Origin: Streptomyces sp. APSN-46.1
GTDB lineage: Bacteria > Actinomycetota > Actinomycetes > Streptomycetales > Streptomycetaceae
Direction: 5' to 3'
Length of the DNA stretch: 64,000 nt
Assembly (NCBI RefSeq): GCF_022815725.1
Contig: NZ_JALGRF010000009.1
Coordinates: 62,001 to 126,000, forward strand
The position numbers and the translations under genes were made by a program. The notes under the pieces are model-generated. The model did not search any database. It saw only the letters and a list, made by a program, of their open reading frames with translations, and was not told where the DNA came from. The number at the start of each line of letters is the position of its first letter. Within the stretch, counting starts at the first letter, position 1. This document shows positions 31,268-40,626 of the stretch, in pieces.

Positions 31268-32584
31268 GTGAAGCCTGTGAAGCCTAGTTTCATCCGTCTT
31301 GCGGGAGCGGCGGGTGCCCTCACCCTCGCCCTCACGGCCACCGGCTGCTCCGGATCGAGCTCCGGAACGGGCTCCGGCTCCGGCTCGGCCTCCGGAAAGG
31401 CATCGATAACATTCTGGGGATGGGCCCCGGGCTACGAGGACGCCGTCAACGCCTTCAACTCCGGCCACCCGGACATCAAGGTCACGTACCAGACGGTGCA
31501 GCCCGGGGCGAAGGGCGGCTACCAGAAGATGCTGAACGCCGTGAAGGCGGGCAACGCGCCCTGTCTGGCCCAGGTTGGGTACGAGACGATGCCCAGCTTC
31601 GCCGCCCAGGGCGCCCTCCAGGACGTGTCGAAGCACGCCGGCTCCGCCAAGCGGGACTATCAGAGCGCCGCCTGGAACTCGGTGAGTCTCGGCAGCGCCG
31701 TCTACGGAGCTCCGGTGGACACCGGCCCCATGGCCCTCTTCTACAACAAGAGGCTGTTCGACTCGCTCGGTCTGAAGCCCCCGGCCACCTGGGCCGAGTA
31801 CCGCGCCGCGGGGGAGAAGATCCACGCCTCCGACCCGAAGCGGTTCATCTCCTCGCCCTACCTGGACTACGACTACGCCGGGCTCGCCTGGCAGGCGGGG
31901 GCCGACTGGTTCGGCGTCGACAACGACGCCTGGAAGGTCAACATGGCCTCTGCGGAGAACAAGAAGGTCGCGGACTACTGGCAGGGCCTCGCGAACGACG
32001 GCCTGATCAGCAGCGCCCCCATGTACGACCAGGCGTGGTACACGGGGCTGGGCAACGGGGACATCGCCACGGTCGTGGGGGCGGTGTGGCAGGCGGGAGT
32101 CATCAAGGGCGGCGCCAAGGACGGGGCCGGGCAGTGGGCCGCCGCCCCCATGCCGCAGTGGCAGGAGGGCGACAAGAAGGTCGGCAACGCCGGCGGATCG
32201 GCCACGGCCGTGCTCAAGGGCTGCGAGAACACCGCGGCCGCGTGGGAGTTCGCCCACTGGCTGGGAACCGACAAGCAGGCGTTCGGCACGTTGGTCGAGA
32301 AGGCTTCGCTCTATCCCGCCGCGAACGATCTGCTCCACCTGCCGCAGCTGAAGGCCGACCCCTACTTCGGCGGGCAGCAGATCTACGAGGTCTTCGCCTC
32401 GGCCACGCCCGACGTCGACCCCGAGTGGACCTGGGGACCACTGATGACCTCCACGGTCGCGGATCTCAATGACGGCCTCGGCAAGGCGTGGACCGGGAAG
32501 GGCACCATCGCACAGGCGCTGCGCCACGCCCAGGACTCCACCCTGACCGAAATGCGCAAGCAGGGCCTGGCGGTCGCCCCGTAG
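31268..32584 (+). CDS. CUT1-family ABC sugar-binding lipoprotein
   Basis: A 438-residue protein from the GTG at 31268 with GGAGGAG just upstream. The N-terminal lipoprotein signal ends at the lipobox LTATGC, followed by a Ser/Gly linker (SGSSSGTGSGSGSAS). The mature part is a cluster B/D solute-binding fold: ITFWGWAPGYEDAVNAFNSG, a ligand-pocket segment GAPVDTGPMALFYNKRLFDS with LGLKPPATWAEY, and YLDYDYAGLAWQAGADWFG rich in aromatics for sugar stacking. The GH35 gene in the same operon suggests galactosides or galacto-oligosaccharides as ligand. The first of two exact 17-bp repeats lies upstream; the second lies inside this gene at codons for KASITFWG. Confidence 0.9.
   Translation: MKPVKPSFIRLAGAAGALTLALTATGCSGSSSGTGSGSGSASGKASITFWGWAPGYEDAVNAFNSGHPDIKVTYQTVQPGAKGGYQKMLNAVKAGNAPCLAQVGYETMPSFAAQGALQDVSKHAGSAKRDYQSAAWNSVSLGSAVYGAPVDTGPMALFYNKRLFDSLGLKPPATWAEYRAAGEKIHASDPKRFISSPYLDYDYAGLAWQAGADWFGVDNDAWKVNMASAENKKVADYWQGLANDGLISSAPMYDQAWYTGLGNGDIATVVGAVWQAGVIKGGAKDGAGQWAAAPMPQWQEGDKKVGNAGGSATAVLKGCENTAAAWEFAHWLGTDKQAFGTLVEKASLYPAANDLLHLPQLKADPYFGGQQIYEVFASATPDVDPEWTWGPLMTSTVADLNDGLGKAWTGKGTIAQALRHAQDSTLTEMRKQGLAVAP
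31399..31415. repeat. Second copy of the 17-bp repeat, inside the sugar-binding-protein gene
   Basis: An exact match to 31130-31146, 269 bp downstream, within the coding sequence shortly after the lipoprotein linker. It could be an auxiliary operator, as in LacI systems that loop DNA between a promoter site and an intragenic site, or a chance match under codon constraint. Confidence 0.4.
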
Positions 32585-32615
32585 CGCTGGCGAACCACAG
32601 TGAGGAACCCCGTTC

Positions 32616-33584
32616 GTGACCCATGCCTCCCCTTCGGTACGCGCACCCGGACGGCACCCGGCGGCCGCCGCTCCGTCCCGGCCCGCACGCGGAGCCCTCT
32701 TCGGGCGCCCACGACGTCCGAGCCCGTTACTCTTCTGCGCCCCGTTCATCGTCCTGTTCGCGGCCATGTACATCGCACCGATCCTGTACGCGGCCTACAA
32801 CAGTCTGTTCACCGTCCGCCGTTCCGGTCTGGGCCTGTCCGCCCCGACGGAGGTCTTCGCCCCTCTGGACAACTACGCGCGCGCCGTGCACGACGGCCCG
32901 TTCACGGCCTCGCTCGGCCGCATGGCCCTGTTCGGCGTCGTGCAGGTGCCGCTCATGCTGGCACTGGCACTGGCGCTGGCACTGCTCATCGACTCCAAGT
33001 CGGCGCGGGGCCGGGGTTTCTTCCGCCTGACGAGCTTCGTCCCCTACGCGATTCCCGGCGTCAGTGCCGCGCTCGTGTGGTCGTTCATGTACTCCTCGAC
33101 GTCCAGCCCGCTCAATCGGCTGCTCGAACCGCTCGCCGTCACCATTCCGTTCTTCGACGACGACATCGTGCTGTGGTCGGTGGCCAACATCGTCACCTGG
33201 AGCTGGGCCGGCTACAACATGATCATCATCTACGCGGCCCTGCAGTCGATCCCCGCCGAGGTCCTCGAAGCCGCCCGCATGGACGGAGCCTCCGCCCTGC
33301 GGATCGCCTGGAGCATCAAGATCCCCGCGGTACGGGGCGCGCTGGTGCTCACCACGGTGTTCTCGATCATCGGATCGGCACAGCTGTTCAACGAGCCGGC
33401 CGTCCTGCAGCCGGTCTCCGGCGGTTCGATCTCCTCCGCCTTCACCCCTCTGATGTCGGCACAGAGCGCGGTCGCGGCAGGCAACTACCCGTACGCGGCG
33501 GCCCAGTCGGTCCTGCTCGCGGTCGCCGTGGGCCTGGTGTCGCTCATCTTCTTCAAGCTGACCCGCCGAGGAGACCAGGCATGA
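32616..33584 (+). CDS. ABC sugar permease, CUT1 MalF-type
   Basis: A 322-residue integral membrane protein with a GTG start 31 bp after the binding-protein stop. The first 40 residues are basic and Pro/Ala-rich. Six hydrophobic segments follow (PLLFCAPFIVLFAAMYIAPI first). The EAA motif for ATPase coupling is EVLEAARMDGASALRIAWSI (about residues 210-230). Family and order are those of a CUT1 importer with the next gene as partner. As is usual in Streptomyces, no ATPase gene is present, so the shared MsiK-type ATPase elsewhere would energise it. Confidence 0.92.
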   Translation: MTHASPSVRAPGRHPAAAAPSRPARGALFGRPRRPSPLLFCAPFIVLFAAMYIAPILYAAYNSLFTVRRSGLGLSAPTEVFAPLDNYARAVHDGPFTASLGRMALFGVVQVPLMLALALALALLIDSKSARGRGFFRLTSFVPYAIPGVSAALVWSFMYSSTSSPLNRLLEPLAVTIPFFDDDIVLWSVANIVTWSWAGYNMIIIYAALQSIPAEVLEAARMDGASALRIAWSIKIPAVRGALVLTTVFSIIGSAQLFNEPAVLQPVSGGSISSAFTPLMSAQSAVAAGNYPYAAAQSVLLAVAVGLVSLIFFKLTRRGDQA

Positions 33585-34480
33585 CCACGGTGATCCCCAC
33601 CCGCGATCGGACCCTCGACCGGATCAGACCGCGCCGCGGGACGCGCCGCGAGACGCGCCCCGCCGGCCGCGTCACCGTACTCGCCCTGCTGGGCCTGTCC
33701 GCTTTCTACTTCCTCTTTCCGCTGTGGTGGCTGCTGGTGTCGGCGACCAAGCCCTTCGCGGAGCAGTTCAGCGGCAGTGGCCTGTGGTTCGACGGCTTCG
33801 GCCTGTTCGACAACGTCGCCCGGCTCAGCAGCCAGGACGACGGCATCTTCTGGCGCTGGATGCTCAACAGCGTTCTGTACTGCGGGATCGGCGCGCTCAT
33901 CGGCACCGTCCTCTCCGCCCTGACCGGCTACGCCCTGGCCAAGTACGACTTCCCCGGCCGCGGGATGCTGTTCTCCCTGGTCCTGGCAGCCGTCCTCGTG
34001 CCCAAGGTGCTGTTCACGCTGCCGCTGTACCTGATGTTCTCGGGCGTTCACCTGATCGACAACCCGTTGGCGGTCCTGCTGCCGAGCGTCGTCAGCCCCT
34101 TCGGTGTCTACCTCGCGCGCGTCTTCGCCGAGCAGAGCGTGCCCGACGAGGTCCTCGAAGCCGGCCGCCTCGACGGCGCGGGTGAGCTCCGCGTCTTCCG
34201 CACGATCGGGGTGCGGATGATGCTCCCCGCCCTCGTCACGATCTTCCTGTTCCAGTTCGTCGAGATCTGGAACAACTACCTGCTGCCCGCCATGGTCCTG
34301 GGAGACGACCGGCTGCAGCCGGTCACGGTCGGGCTCGTCGCCTGGAACGCCAGCCACGTCGCCGTGCCCCCGCCCCTCGTCGTGATCGGATCCCTGGTCT
34401 CCATCACCCCGCTTCTGATCGCCTTCCTCGCGCTCCAGCGCTTCTGGCGCGCGGGCATGACCGCCGGAGCCGTCAAGTGA
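33581..34480 (+). CDS. ABC sugar permease, CUT1 MalG-type
   Basis: A 299-residue permease overlapping the previous gene by 4 bp (ATGA). A basic N-terminal arm (RDRTLDRIRPRRGTRRETRP) precedes six transmembrane helices. The coupling motif is EVLEAGRLDGAGELRVFRTI near residue 195, followed by the conserved LPALVTIFLFQFVEIWNNYL block of MalG-type subunits. It pairs with the upstream permease to form the channel for the sugar delivered by the lipoprotein. The stop overlaps the GH35 start. Confidence 0.92.
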   Translation: MTTVIPTRDRTLDRIRPRRGTRRETRPAGRVTVLALLGLSAFYFLFPLWWLLVSATKPFAEQFSGSGLWFDGFGLFDNVARLSSQDDGIFWRWMLNSVLYCGIGALIGTVLSALTGYALAKYDFPGRGMLFSLVLAAVLVPKVLFTLPLYLMFSGVHLIDNPLAVLLPSVVSPFGVYLARVFAEQSVPDEVLEAGRLDGAGELRVFRTIGVRMMLPALVTIFLFQFVEIWNNYLLPAMVLGDDRLQPVTVGLVAWNASHVAVPPPLVVIGSLVSITPLLIAFLALQRFWRAGMTAGAVK

Positions 34481-36375
34481 CCCCTCCCGCCCTCACCACC
34501 GAGTCCACCGAGTCCGCCGGGTCCGCCGAATCCACCGAGCCCGCCGGCACCGCCCGCCCCGCCCGCCCCGCCCCTGTCTCCGACGCGCTGGTCACGTGGC
34601 CCGTGCTGAGCCGGGATGACGGCACCTTCCTGCGCCACGGGTGGCCCCACCGGGTCCTGTCCGGCTCCCTGCACTACTTCCGCGTCCACCCGGAGCAGTG
34701 GGCGGATCGCCTCCAGCGCGTCGCCGCACTCGGCCTGAACACCGTGGACACCTACGTGCCGTGGAACTTCCACGAGCGCAGACGCGGTGACATCCGCTTC
34801 GACGGCTGGCGTGACCTGCCGCGGTTCCTCCGGCTCGCCGAGGAAGCCGGCCTGGACGTCATCGTCCGCCCCGGCCCGTACATCTGCGCCGAATGGGACA
34901 ACGGCGGCCTGCCCGCCTGGCTGACCGGACGGCCCGGCATGCGGCCCAGGAGCAGCCACCGCGACTTCCTCGACGAGGTCGGACGCTGGTTCGACGTGCT
35001 GATCCCGCTCGTCGCCGCCCGCCAGGCGGCACACGACGGCCCGGTCGTGGCCGTGCAGATCGAGAACGAGTACGGCAGCTACGGCGACGACCACACGTAC
35101 ATGCGGTGGCTGCGCGACGCCCTGGTGGCACGCGGCGTCCGCGAGCTGCTGTTCACCGCGGACGGGCCCACACCGCTGATGCTCGACGGCGGCACCCTTC
35201 CCGGCGAACTGGCGGCCGTCACGTTCGGCTCACGCCCCGACCAGGCCGCCGGGCTGCTGCGCTCACGCCGCGCCGGCGAGCCCTTCCTCTGCGCCGAGTT
35301 CTGGAACGGCTGGTTCGACCACTGGGGCGAGACGCACCACGTCCGGTCCCCTTCGAGCGCCGCCGACGACGTCGAGGGCATCCTGGCCCAAGGCGGCTCC
35401 CTGAGCCTGTACATGGCACACGGCGGCACCAACTTCGGGCTGTGGGCCGGCGCGAACCACGACGGCACGGCCCTCCAGCCGACCGTCACCAGCTACGACT
35501 CCGACGCCCCCGTGGCCGAGCACGGCGCGCTCACCCCCAAGTTCCACGCACTGCGCGACAAGCTCGCCCCCCACAGCACACGGCCGGTCCCCGCGCCGCC
35601 GGACGACCCGCCCCTGCTGGAGCCGGCGACCCTCTCCGTACACCGTGGATCCGCGCTGCTGGATGCGCTGAGGTCGGTGTCGACGCCCCTGCGCGCCTCC
35701 AATCCCCTGAGCTTCGAGGAGCTCGGACAAGCCTCCGGCCTCGTGCTCTACACCGCACATCCGGTCGTCCCGCCCGGCACCCACGACGTGACGGTCACCG
35801 GCCTCCACGACCGCGCGCAGGTCTTCGTCGACGGCACCCTCGTCACCGTCCTGGACCGGCCGACGGCATCCTTCGGCGTCACCGGCACGGGCGCGGCGAT
35901 CCAGCTCGACCTGCTGGTGGAGAACCAGGGACGCATCAACTACGGCCCGCTGCTCGGACAGGGCAAAGGCATCCTGGGCGGGGTCCGCGTGGAGCGGCGG
36001 CTCGTCCACGGATGGTCCATGTACCCCCTGCCACTCGACGAGTGGACCGCCGAGGACCTTGCGCGCGCCGGCGCGGCCGCCGAGTCCGCCGACAGCCGCG
36101 GCATCGCCACCGCATGTCTGCGCGTCGAGGATCCCGCCGACACCTTCCTCAGCCTGCCCGGCTTCGGCAAGGGCTTCGTCTGGGTCAACGACACCCTGCT
36201 CGGCCGCTACTGGGACGTGGGCCCACAGACGACCCTGTACGTTCCCCGTCCGCTGCTGCGCACGGGGGACAACGTCCTGACGATCCTCGAACTCGACCAC
36301 TTCGGCCACCACGTCGACCTCGTGGACGCGCCCGGCCTCGGGCCCTGCGAGGAGTACGTCGAGACGTTCGGCTGA
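34477..36375 (+). CDS. GH35 family beta-galactosidase, cytoplasmic
   Basis: A 632-residue protein from a GTG overlapping the permease stop, with no signal peptide. After a Ser/Glu/Thr/Ala-rich N-terminus (residues 1-35) comes the GH35 TIM barrel: SGSLHYFRVHPEQWADRLQR, NTVDTYVPWNFHE, RPGPYICAEWDNGGLPAW. The acid/base is the Glu in VAVQIENEYGSYG and the nucleophile the Glu in FLCAEFWNGWFDHWG. MAHGGTNFGLWAGAN is another family block. The C-terminal 240 residues form the beta-sandwich jelly-roll domains (FGKGFVWVNDTLLGRYWDVG). It hydrolyses terminal beta-galactose from sugars brought in by the coupled importer. Confidence 0.94.
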   Translation: MTPPALTTESTESAGSAESTEPAGTARPARPAPVSDALVTWPVLSRDDGTFLRHGWPHRVLSGSLHYFRVHPEQWADRLQRVAALGLNTVDTYVPWNFHERRRGDIRFDGWRDLPRFLRLAEEAGLDVIVRPGPYICAEWDNGGLPAWLTGRPGMRPRSSHRDFLDEVGRWFDVLIPLVAARQAAHDGPVVAVQIENEYGSYGDDHTYMRWLRDALVARGVRELLFTADGPTPLMLDGGTLPGELAAVTFGSRPDQAAGLLRSRRAGEPFLCAEFWNGWFDHWGETHHVRSPSSAADDVEGILAQGGSLSLYMAHGGTNFGLWAGANHDGTALQPTVTSYDSDAPVAEHGALTPKFHALRDKLAPHSTRPVPAPPDDPPLLEPATLSVHRGSALLDALRSVSTPLRASNPLSFEELGQASGLVLYTAHPVVPPGTHDVTVTGLHDRAQVFVDGTLVTVLDRPTASFGVTGTGAAIQLDLLVENQGRINYGPLLGQGKGILGGVRVERRLVHGWSMYPLPLDEWTAEDLARAGAAAESADSRGIATACLRVEDPADTFLSLPGFGKGFVWVNDTLLGRYWDVGPQTTLYVPRPLLRTGDNVLTILELDHFGHHVDLVDAPGLGPCEEYVETFG

Positions 36376-36553
36376 CCCGCCGACGCCTCCCACACCTCCC
36401 ACACCGCACGCGAGATCGCCAAACCGGACTGCTGGCGCAGGGCGGCCGCCTCGGCCACCGACCACCGGGGCGTGCTGCCCCCCACACCTCGGGCCGTGTC
36501 ACAGCGGTCCCGAGCACAACCGCCGTCCCTCCCGAAGGACGCCGGACCATCAA

Positions 36554-36579
36554 AGGAGCCGCCGCCCCACTCGGCTCCT
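36554..36579 (+). other. Stem-loop in the leader of the secreted sialidase-like gene
   Basis: AGGAGCCG (36554-36561) and CGGCTCCT (36572-36579) form a perfect 8-bp stem with a 10-nt loop, 18 bp before the start codon. It could be a terminator for the operon upstream or a leader structure. The rest of 36376-36553 shows no gene. Confidence 0.4.
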
Positions 36580-36596
36580 CCGATCAGGGAGTACTC

Positions 36597-39092
36597 GTGA
36601 CCACTCCTCGAAGCAGACTGGCCGGGGCACTCGCCGCCGCCGTGCTGGTCATCTCCGGCGGCAGCACGCTGATGATGCCCACGGCATCCGCGGCGTCGAC
36701 CGCCCCCGCCCCCGCCCCCGCCTACACCGTCACCGTCGGCGCCAAGGGCGCTTGGACGCATCCTGACGACACCCCCGCCGGCACCTACACCGACAAGGAC
36801 GGCACGTTCTACTTCCAGCAGGCCCACGCGCTCTACGGAGCCGGCGACCCCCGCAAGTGGACCTTCTTCACCGGGACGAACCTCGACACCGCCGCCCGGT
36901 CCGGTGCGATCAGCGACGCGGTCAACCCGGCCAACCCCAGCGACCGCAACAACGACACCACATGGCGCTGCAACAACAGCCCGACCGGGCTCGAATCGAC
37001 ACCCGCCCCGGCGGGGTCGGGCTACGCGCACCGGAACTACTGCGACCTCGCCGGCGTCTGGGTCGACCCGGACACCGGCGACTGGTACGGACTCGTGCAC
37101 AACGAGTTCACCCCGCAGCCGTTCGGCGACGGCTTGCACTACGACGGCATCGACTACGCCGTCTCCAGGGACCAGGGCCGCACGTGGACCGTCAAGGACC
37201 ACGTCATCACCTCGCATTACAGCACCGAGCGCGGCGACAACGCCGCCTTCCCGCAGCAGACCTACCACTACGGCACCGGTGACCAGCGGCTCTTCGTCGA
37301 CACCGGATCCGGCTACTTCTACGCCTTCTACGGCTCCCGGATCGTGAACAAGGGCGGCAGCTGGGCCGCGTTCTACGGGCACGTCGCCCGCGCTCCGATC
37401 TCGTCGAAGATGGCGCCCGGCTCCTGGCAGAAGTGGTACAACGGCGCCTGGTCCGAGCCCGGCGTCGGCGGCCGCGAGAGCAACATGGTCCCCGTCGGCT
37501 CCGGCAGCACGACCGGATACACCCCGCCGTCGAAGGAGTACAACCCGGCCAACAGCGGCTCCGTGAGCCAGCAGGTCGCCGCCGGCCTGATGCCCCCGAC
37601 ATCCCCGCTGTTCGTCATGGACATCACCTACAACGCCCACCTCGGCCTGTACATAGGCCAGCCCCAGGCGGTCGACCAGAGCGGCAACGCCTCCCAGGAG
37701 ATCTACGCCACCGCCGACCTGACCACCCAGAAGTGGTTCCGTCTCGGCGACACGGGCAGCTACAAGAACGCCTCCTGGTACCGCTGGTTCCTCGACAGCG
37801 GCAACAAGACCAGCTCCACGATCGTCGGCAAGAACTTCCGCTCGTACTGCTCCTTCGGCTGCTCCAACGGCGCGAGCAGCGAATACATCAACCTCGCGAT
37901 CAACACGACCGCGCCCGCCGCGCCGGTCGACACCTCCAAGGCCTACCGCATCACCAGCGCCGGCGGCCGGGTACTGGCCCAAGTCTCCGGCAGCTCGGCC
38001 ACCACCTCGCGCGCCACCGCCACCGGCTCCGGCCTCGAATCGTGGATCTTCACCTCGAACGGCGACGGCTCCTACCGCATCGCCAACTCCCGCACCGGTC
38101 AGCTCCTCGGAGTGGGCACCACCTCCACGGCAACCCGGGCCTGGGGCACCAAGCCCACCGTCACCGCGATCGGAACCGGCGGGCCCACCGTCGGCCAGCA
38201 GTGGTTCGTCATCCGCGGCACCTCACCCGCCGATGGCACCTCCACAGGCACATACAAGATCGTCAATCGGTACAGCGGCCTCGTCATCGGCCTCTCCCCG
38301 GACTCCACCCGCCTCGCCGAGACCACGCCCACCCGCAGCTGGACCAACACCACCGGCAACACGGTCGGCGGCACCCGCACGGCCGGCGAGCAGACCCTGA
38401 CACTGACCCCGATCGCCCAAGCACCCGAAACGGTGACGGTCAACAACCCGGGCAACCAGGCCGGCACCCTGGACAAGGCCGTCTCCCTCCAGATCGAGGC
38501 GATCGACTCCGTCGGCAAGCCCGTGACCTTCACGGCGACCGGCCTGCCCGCCGGATTGAGCATCAGTTCCAGCGGCCTGATCACCGGCACCCCCACCGCC
38601 GCCGGCACCTCGACCGTGACGGTCACAGCGGCCTCCGGCACCGCCGCCGGCACGGCCACGTTCACCTGGGCGGTCACCGCCTCCCTCAACGGAGCCCACA
38701 CCCTCACCGCCGAGGGCAAGGCACTCGACAACCCCGGCCACAGCACCACCCCCGGCACCCAGTTGATCACCTGGGCACCCAACGGCGGCGCCAACCAGAG
38801 CTGGACCTTCACTCAGCAGACCGACGGCACGTACCAGCTCAAGAACAGCGAGTCCGGCCTGTGCGCCGACGTCGAAGGAGGCTCCACCAGCCCCGGCGCG
38901 AAGATCATCCAGTGGACCTGCGGCAACGGCGCCAACCAGCGCTGGAGCATCACGCGGCAGGCGAACGGCACCCACACGGTCGCCTCCGCGGCGAGCGGAC
39001 TGCTCCTGACCACGGCGTCCGCAACGGATGGCGCACTCGTCACCCAGCAGCCCGACACCGGCGCCACACTCCAGCGGTGGACCATCAACTGA
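36597..39092 (+). CDS. Secreted multidomain protein: sialidase-like propeller, Ig-like domain and ricin-type lectin
   Basis: An 831-residue protein from the GTG at 36597 with AGGGAG six bases upstream. A Sec signal peptide (RLAGALAAAVLVISGGSTLM, cleavage after ASA) is followed by a catalytic-looking domain to about residue 440. This domain has an Asp-box AVSRDQGRTWTV and repeated Trp/Tyr-rich blades (WVDPDTGDWYGLVHNEF, GSGYFYAFYGSRIVNKGGSW), suggesting a sialidase or GH43-like beta-propeller. Next are a beta-trefoil-like region, a putative Ig (He_PIG) domain (VTFTATGLPAGLSISSSGLI with TGTP), and a C-terminal ricin B lectin (GANQSWTFTQQTDGTYQLKN, GANQRWSI). It probably binds and attacks a plant or glycoprotein polysaccharide outside the cell, feeding the upstream galactoside operon. 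Enzyme activity is unproven. Confidence 0.72.
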   Translation: MTTPRSRLAGALAAAVLVISGGSTLMMPTASAASTAPAPAPAYTVTVGAKGAWTHPDDTPAGTYTDKDGTFYFQQAHALYGAGDPRKWTFFTGTNLDTAARSGAISDAVNPANPSDRNNDTTWRCNNSPTGLESTPAPAGSGYAHRNYCDLAGVWVDPDTGDWYGLVHNEFTPQPFGDGLHYDGIDYAVSRDQGRTWTVKDHVITSHYSTERGDNAAFPQQTYHYGTGDQRLFVDTGSGYFYAFYGSRIVNKGGSWAAFYGHVARAPISSKMAPGSWQKWYNGAWSEPGVGGRESNMVPVGSGSTTGYTPPSKEYNPANSGSVSQQVAAGLMPPTSPLFVMDITYNAHLGLYIGQPQAVDQSGNASQEIYATADLTTQKWFRLGDTGSYKNASWYRWFLDSGNKTSSTIVGKNFRSYCSFGCSNGASSEYINLAINTTAPAAPVDTSKAYRITSAGGRVLAQVSGSSATTSRATATGSGLESWIFTSNGDGSYRIANSRTGQLLGVGTTSTATRAWGTKPTVTAIGTGGPTVGQQWFVIRGTSPADGTSTGTYKIVNRYSGLVIGLSPDSTRLAETTPTRSWTNTTGNTVGGTRTAGEQTLTLTPIAQAPETVTVNNPGNQAGTLDKAVSLQIEAIDSVGKPVTFTATGLPAGLSISSSGLITGTPTAAGTSTVTVTAASGTAAGTATFTWAVTASLNGAHTLTAEGKALDNPGHSTTPGTQLITWAPNGGANQSWTFTQQTDGTYQLKNSESGLCADVEGGSTSPGAKIIQWTCGNGANQRWSITRQANGTHTVASAASGLLLTTASATDGALVTQQPDTGATLQRWTIN

Positions 39093-39116
39093 GGTCATCG
39101 CGGCCGTAACCGGCCC

Positions 39117-39149
39117 GCCGGAGTCCCGGGCAGTACCCGGGACCCCGGC
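39117..39149 (+). terminator. Terminator hairpin closing the sugar locus
   Basis: GCCGGAGTCCCGGG (39117-39130) pairs with CCCGGGACCCCGGC (39136-39149), with one A/C mismatch and the loop CAGTA. It separates this locus from the convergent biosynthetic cluster. Confidence 0.85.
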
Positions 39150-39192
39150 GGCAGGTCTCCCAAGCCACAATGGGTAAGAGCGCGCCTTCGCG

Positions 39193-40626
39193 TCAGGGCG
39201 TGGCGACGGGCCAGCGCTCCAGCTCCGCGCGCAGCCGCCCGGTGTCCGGGGTGTCGCAGGCCCAGGCGATGTGGCCGTCCGGGCGGATCAGCAGGGTGCT
39301 GCGCAGGGGGCCGGCGGGGGCGGCGAGCCGCAGCCATTGGCTCTCCGGCACCGGGGCGCCCCGGGTGACCAGCACGAAGCCGCCGCCGCGCAGCACCTCG
39401 TACAGCCGCTGCCCGTCCGCGAGCCGCAGGTCGGGCACCCGGCGGCCGGTGAGCCGATGGCTGCCTCGCGGCGCCGGGTAGGAGATGCCGATGCCGGAGA
39501 GGAGCCGCTCTCCCCACGCGGTGTGCGAGCTCAACCGGGAGGCCAAAGGCATGACCAGGTTGCGCAGTTGGTGCGCTCGGGCACTGCGTGGTGCGCTCAG
39601 CACACCCCGGGTGATCGCCCCGGAGATCCGCAACGCCTGCTTCCCGACGGGGTGGCGCTCCTGCTCGTAGGAGTCGAGCAGCGGATCCCCGGCCCGGCCC
39701 TGAACCACCGCGGCCAGCTTCCAGCCGAGGTTGGCCGCGTCCTGCAGTCCCGTGTTCATGCCCATGCCCCCGGCCGGGGAGTGCACGTGCGCCGCGTCGC
39801 CCGCGAGGAGCACCCGGCCCTCGCGGTAGCGCACGGCCTGCCGCTCGTCACTGTGGAAGCGCGAGATCCAGCGCGGTTCGTGCATTCCGTGGTCGGAGCC
39901 GAGCACCCGGCGCAGCAGCCCGGCCAGCTCCTCCTCCGACACCGGCGCGTCATCGGCCCTGTCGTCGCCCGCGATCCAGCCGATCGCCCGGTACCAGCCG
40001 TCACCGAACGGCACCAAGGAGGCGAAGCCGTGCTGGTTGGCGTTGGTGGTCACCGCGTCGGCGGGTACCTCCTTGAGCCGGACGTCGGCCAGCATCACCG
40101 AACGCACCACCCACCGGCCGGGGAAGCCGATCCCGGTCAGCCGCCGCACCGCGCTGCGCACCCCGTCGCACCCGACCACGTACCCGGCGCGGAAGCTGCC
40201 CGCGCCGGCCGTCTCCACCGCGACGCCGTCGGCCCGCTGCCGTACGGCGACCACCTCGGCACCCCGCGCGATCCGCACGCCGGCGGCGAGCGCGCGTCGC
40301 TCCAGGAGCCCTTCGAGGTTGTACTGCGGGGTGATCAGCGCGAACGGGAAACGGGTGCGCAGCCGGTGCAGACGCAGTTCGAGTCGGCCGAAAACCCCTA
40401 CCACCGGCGCTTTCCTGCCGAGGGCGACCAGTTCGTCGGCGAGGCCGCGTGCGTCGAGGACCTCCAGGGTGCGGGCGTGCACCGCGAAGGCGCGGGTCAT
40501 GTTCGCGTCGGCGTGCTCGCGCCGCTCCAGGAGGGTGACGCGCACCCCGGCGGCGGCCAGGTCTCCGGCCAGCAGCAGGCCGGTGGGTCCCGCGCCCACC
40601 ACCAGCACGTCGGCGGCCTCGGTCAT
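39193..40626 (-). CDS. FAD-dependent aromatic-ring-type monooxygenase
   Basis: A 477-residue class A flavoprotein hydroxylase. The N-terminal Rossmann motif is VLVVGAGPTGLLLAGDLAAA, the DG motif YVVGCDGVRSAVRRLTG, and the GD motif VLLAGDAAHVHSPAGGMGMN, followed by a C-terminal thioredoxin-like domain (about residues 390-477). This is the PgaE/RdmE/TetX-like group that hydroxylates aromatic polyketides. The start ATG overlaps the stop of the O-methyltransferase. It is the last gene of the long minus-strand cluster, so late hydroxylation or oxidative tailoring of the product is likely. The dinucleotide-binding motifs are intact. Confidence 0.9.
   Translation of the reverse strand: MTEAADVLVVGAGPTGLLLAGDLAAAGVRVTLLERREHADANMTRAFAVHARTLEVLDARGLADELVALGRKAPVVGVFGRLELRLHRLRTRFPFALITPQYNLEGLLERRALAAGVRIARGAEVVAVRQRADGVAVETAGAGSFRAGYVVGCDGVRSAVRRLTGIGFPGRWVVRSVMLADVRLKEVPADAVTTNANQHGFASLVPFGDGWYRAIGWIAGDDRADDAPVSEEELAGLLRRVLGSDHGMHEPRWISRFHSDERQAVRYREGRVLLAGDAAHVHSPAGGMGMNTGLQDAANLGWKLAAVVQGRAGDPLLDSYEQERHPVGKQALRISGAITRGVLSAPRSARAHQLRNLVMPLASRLSSHTAWGERLLSGIGISYPAPRGSHRLTGRRVPDLRLADGQRLYEVLRGGGFVLVTRGAPVPESQWLRLAAPAGPLRSTLLIRPDGHIAWACDTPDTGRLRAELERWPVATP

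Noticed and set aside
34893..36596. Upstream extension of the secreted sialidase-like gene's frame through the GH35 gene
   Set aside because: Arg/Pro-rich out-of-frame translation of the GH35 gene. The true start is the GTG at 36597 with a signal peptide and ribosome-binding site.
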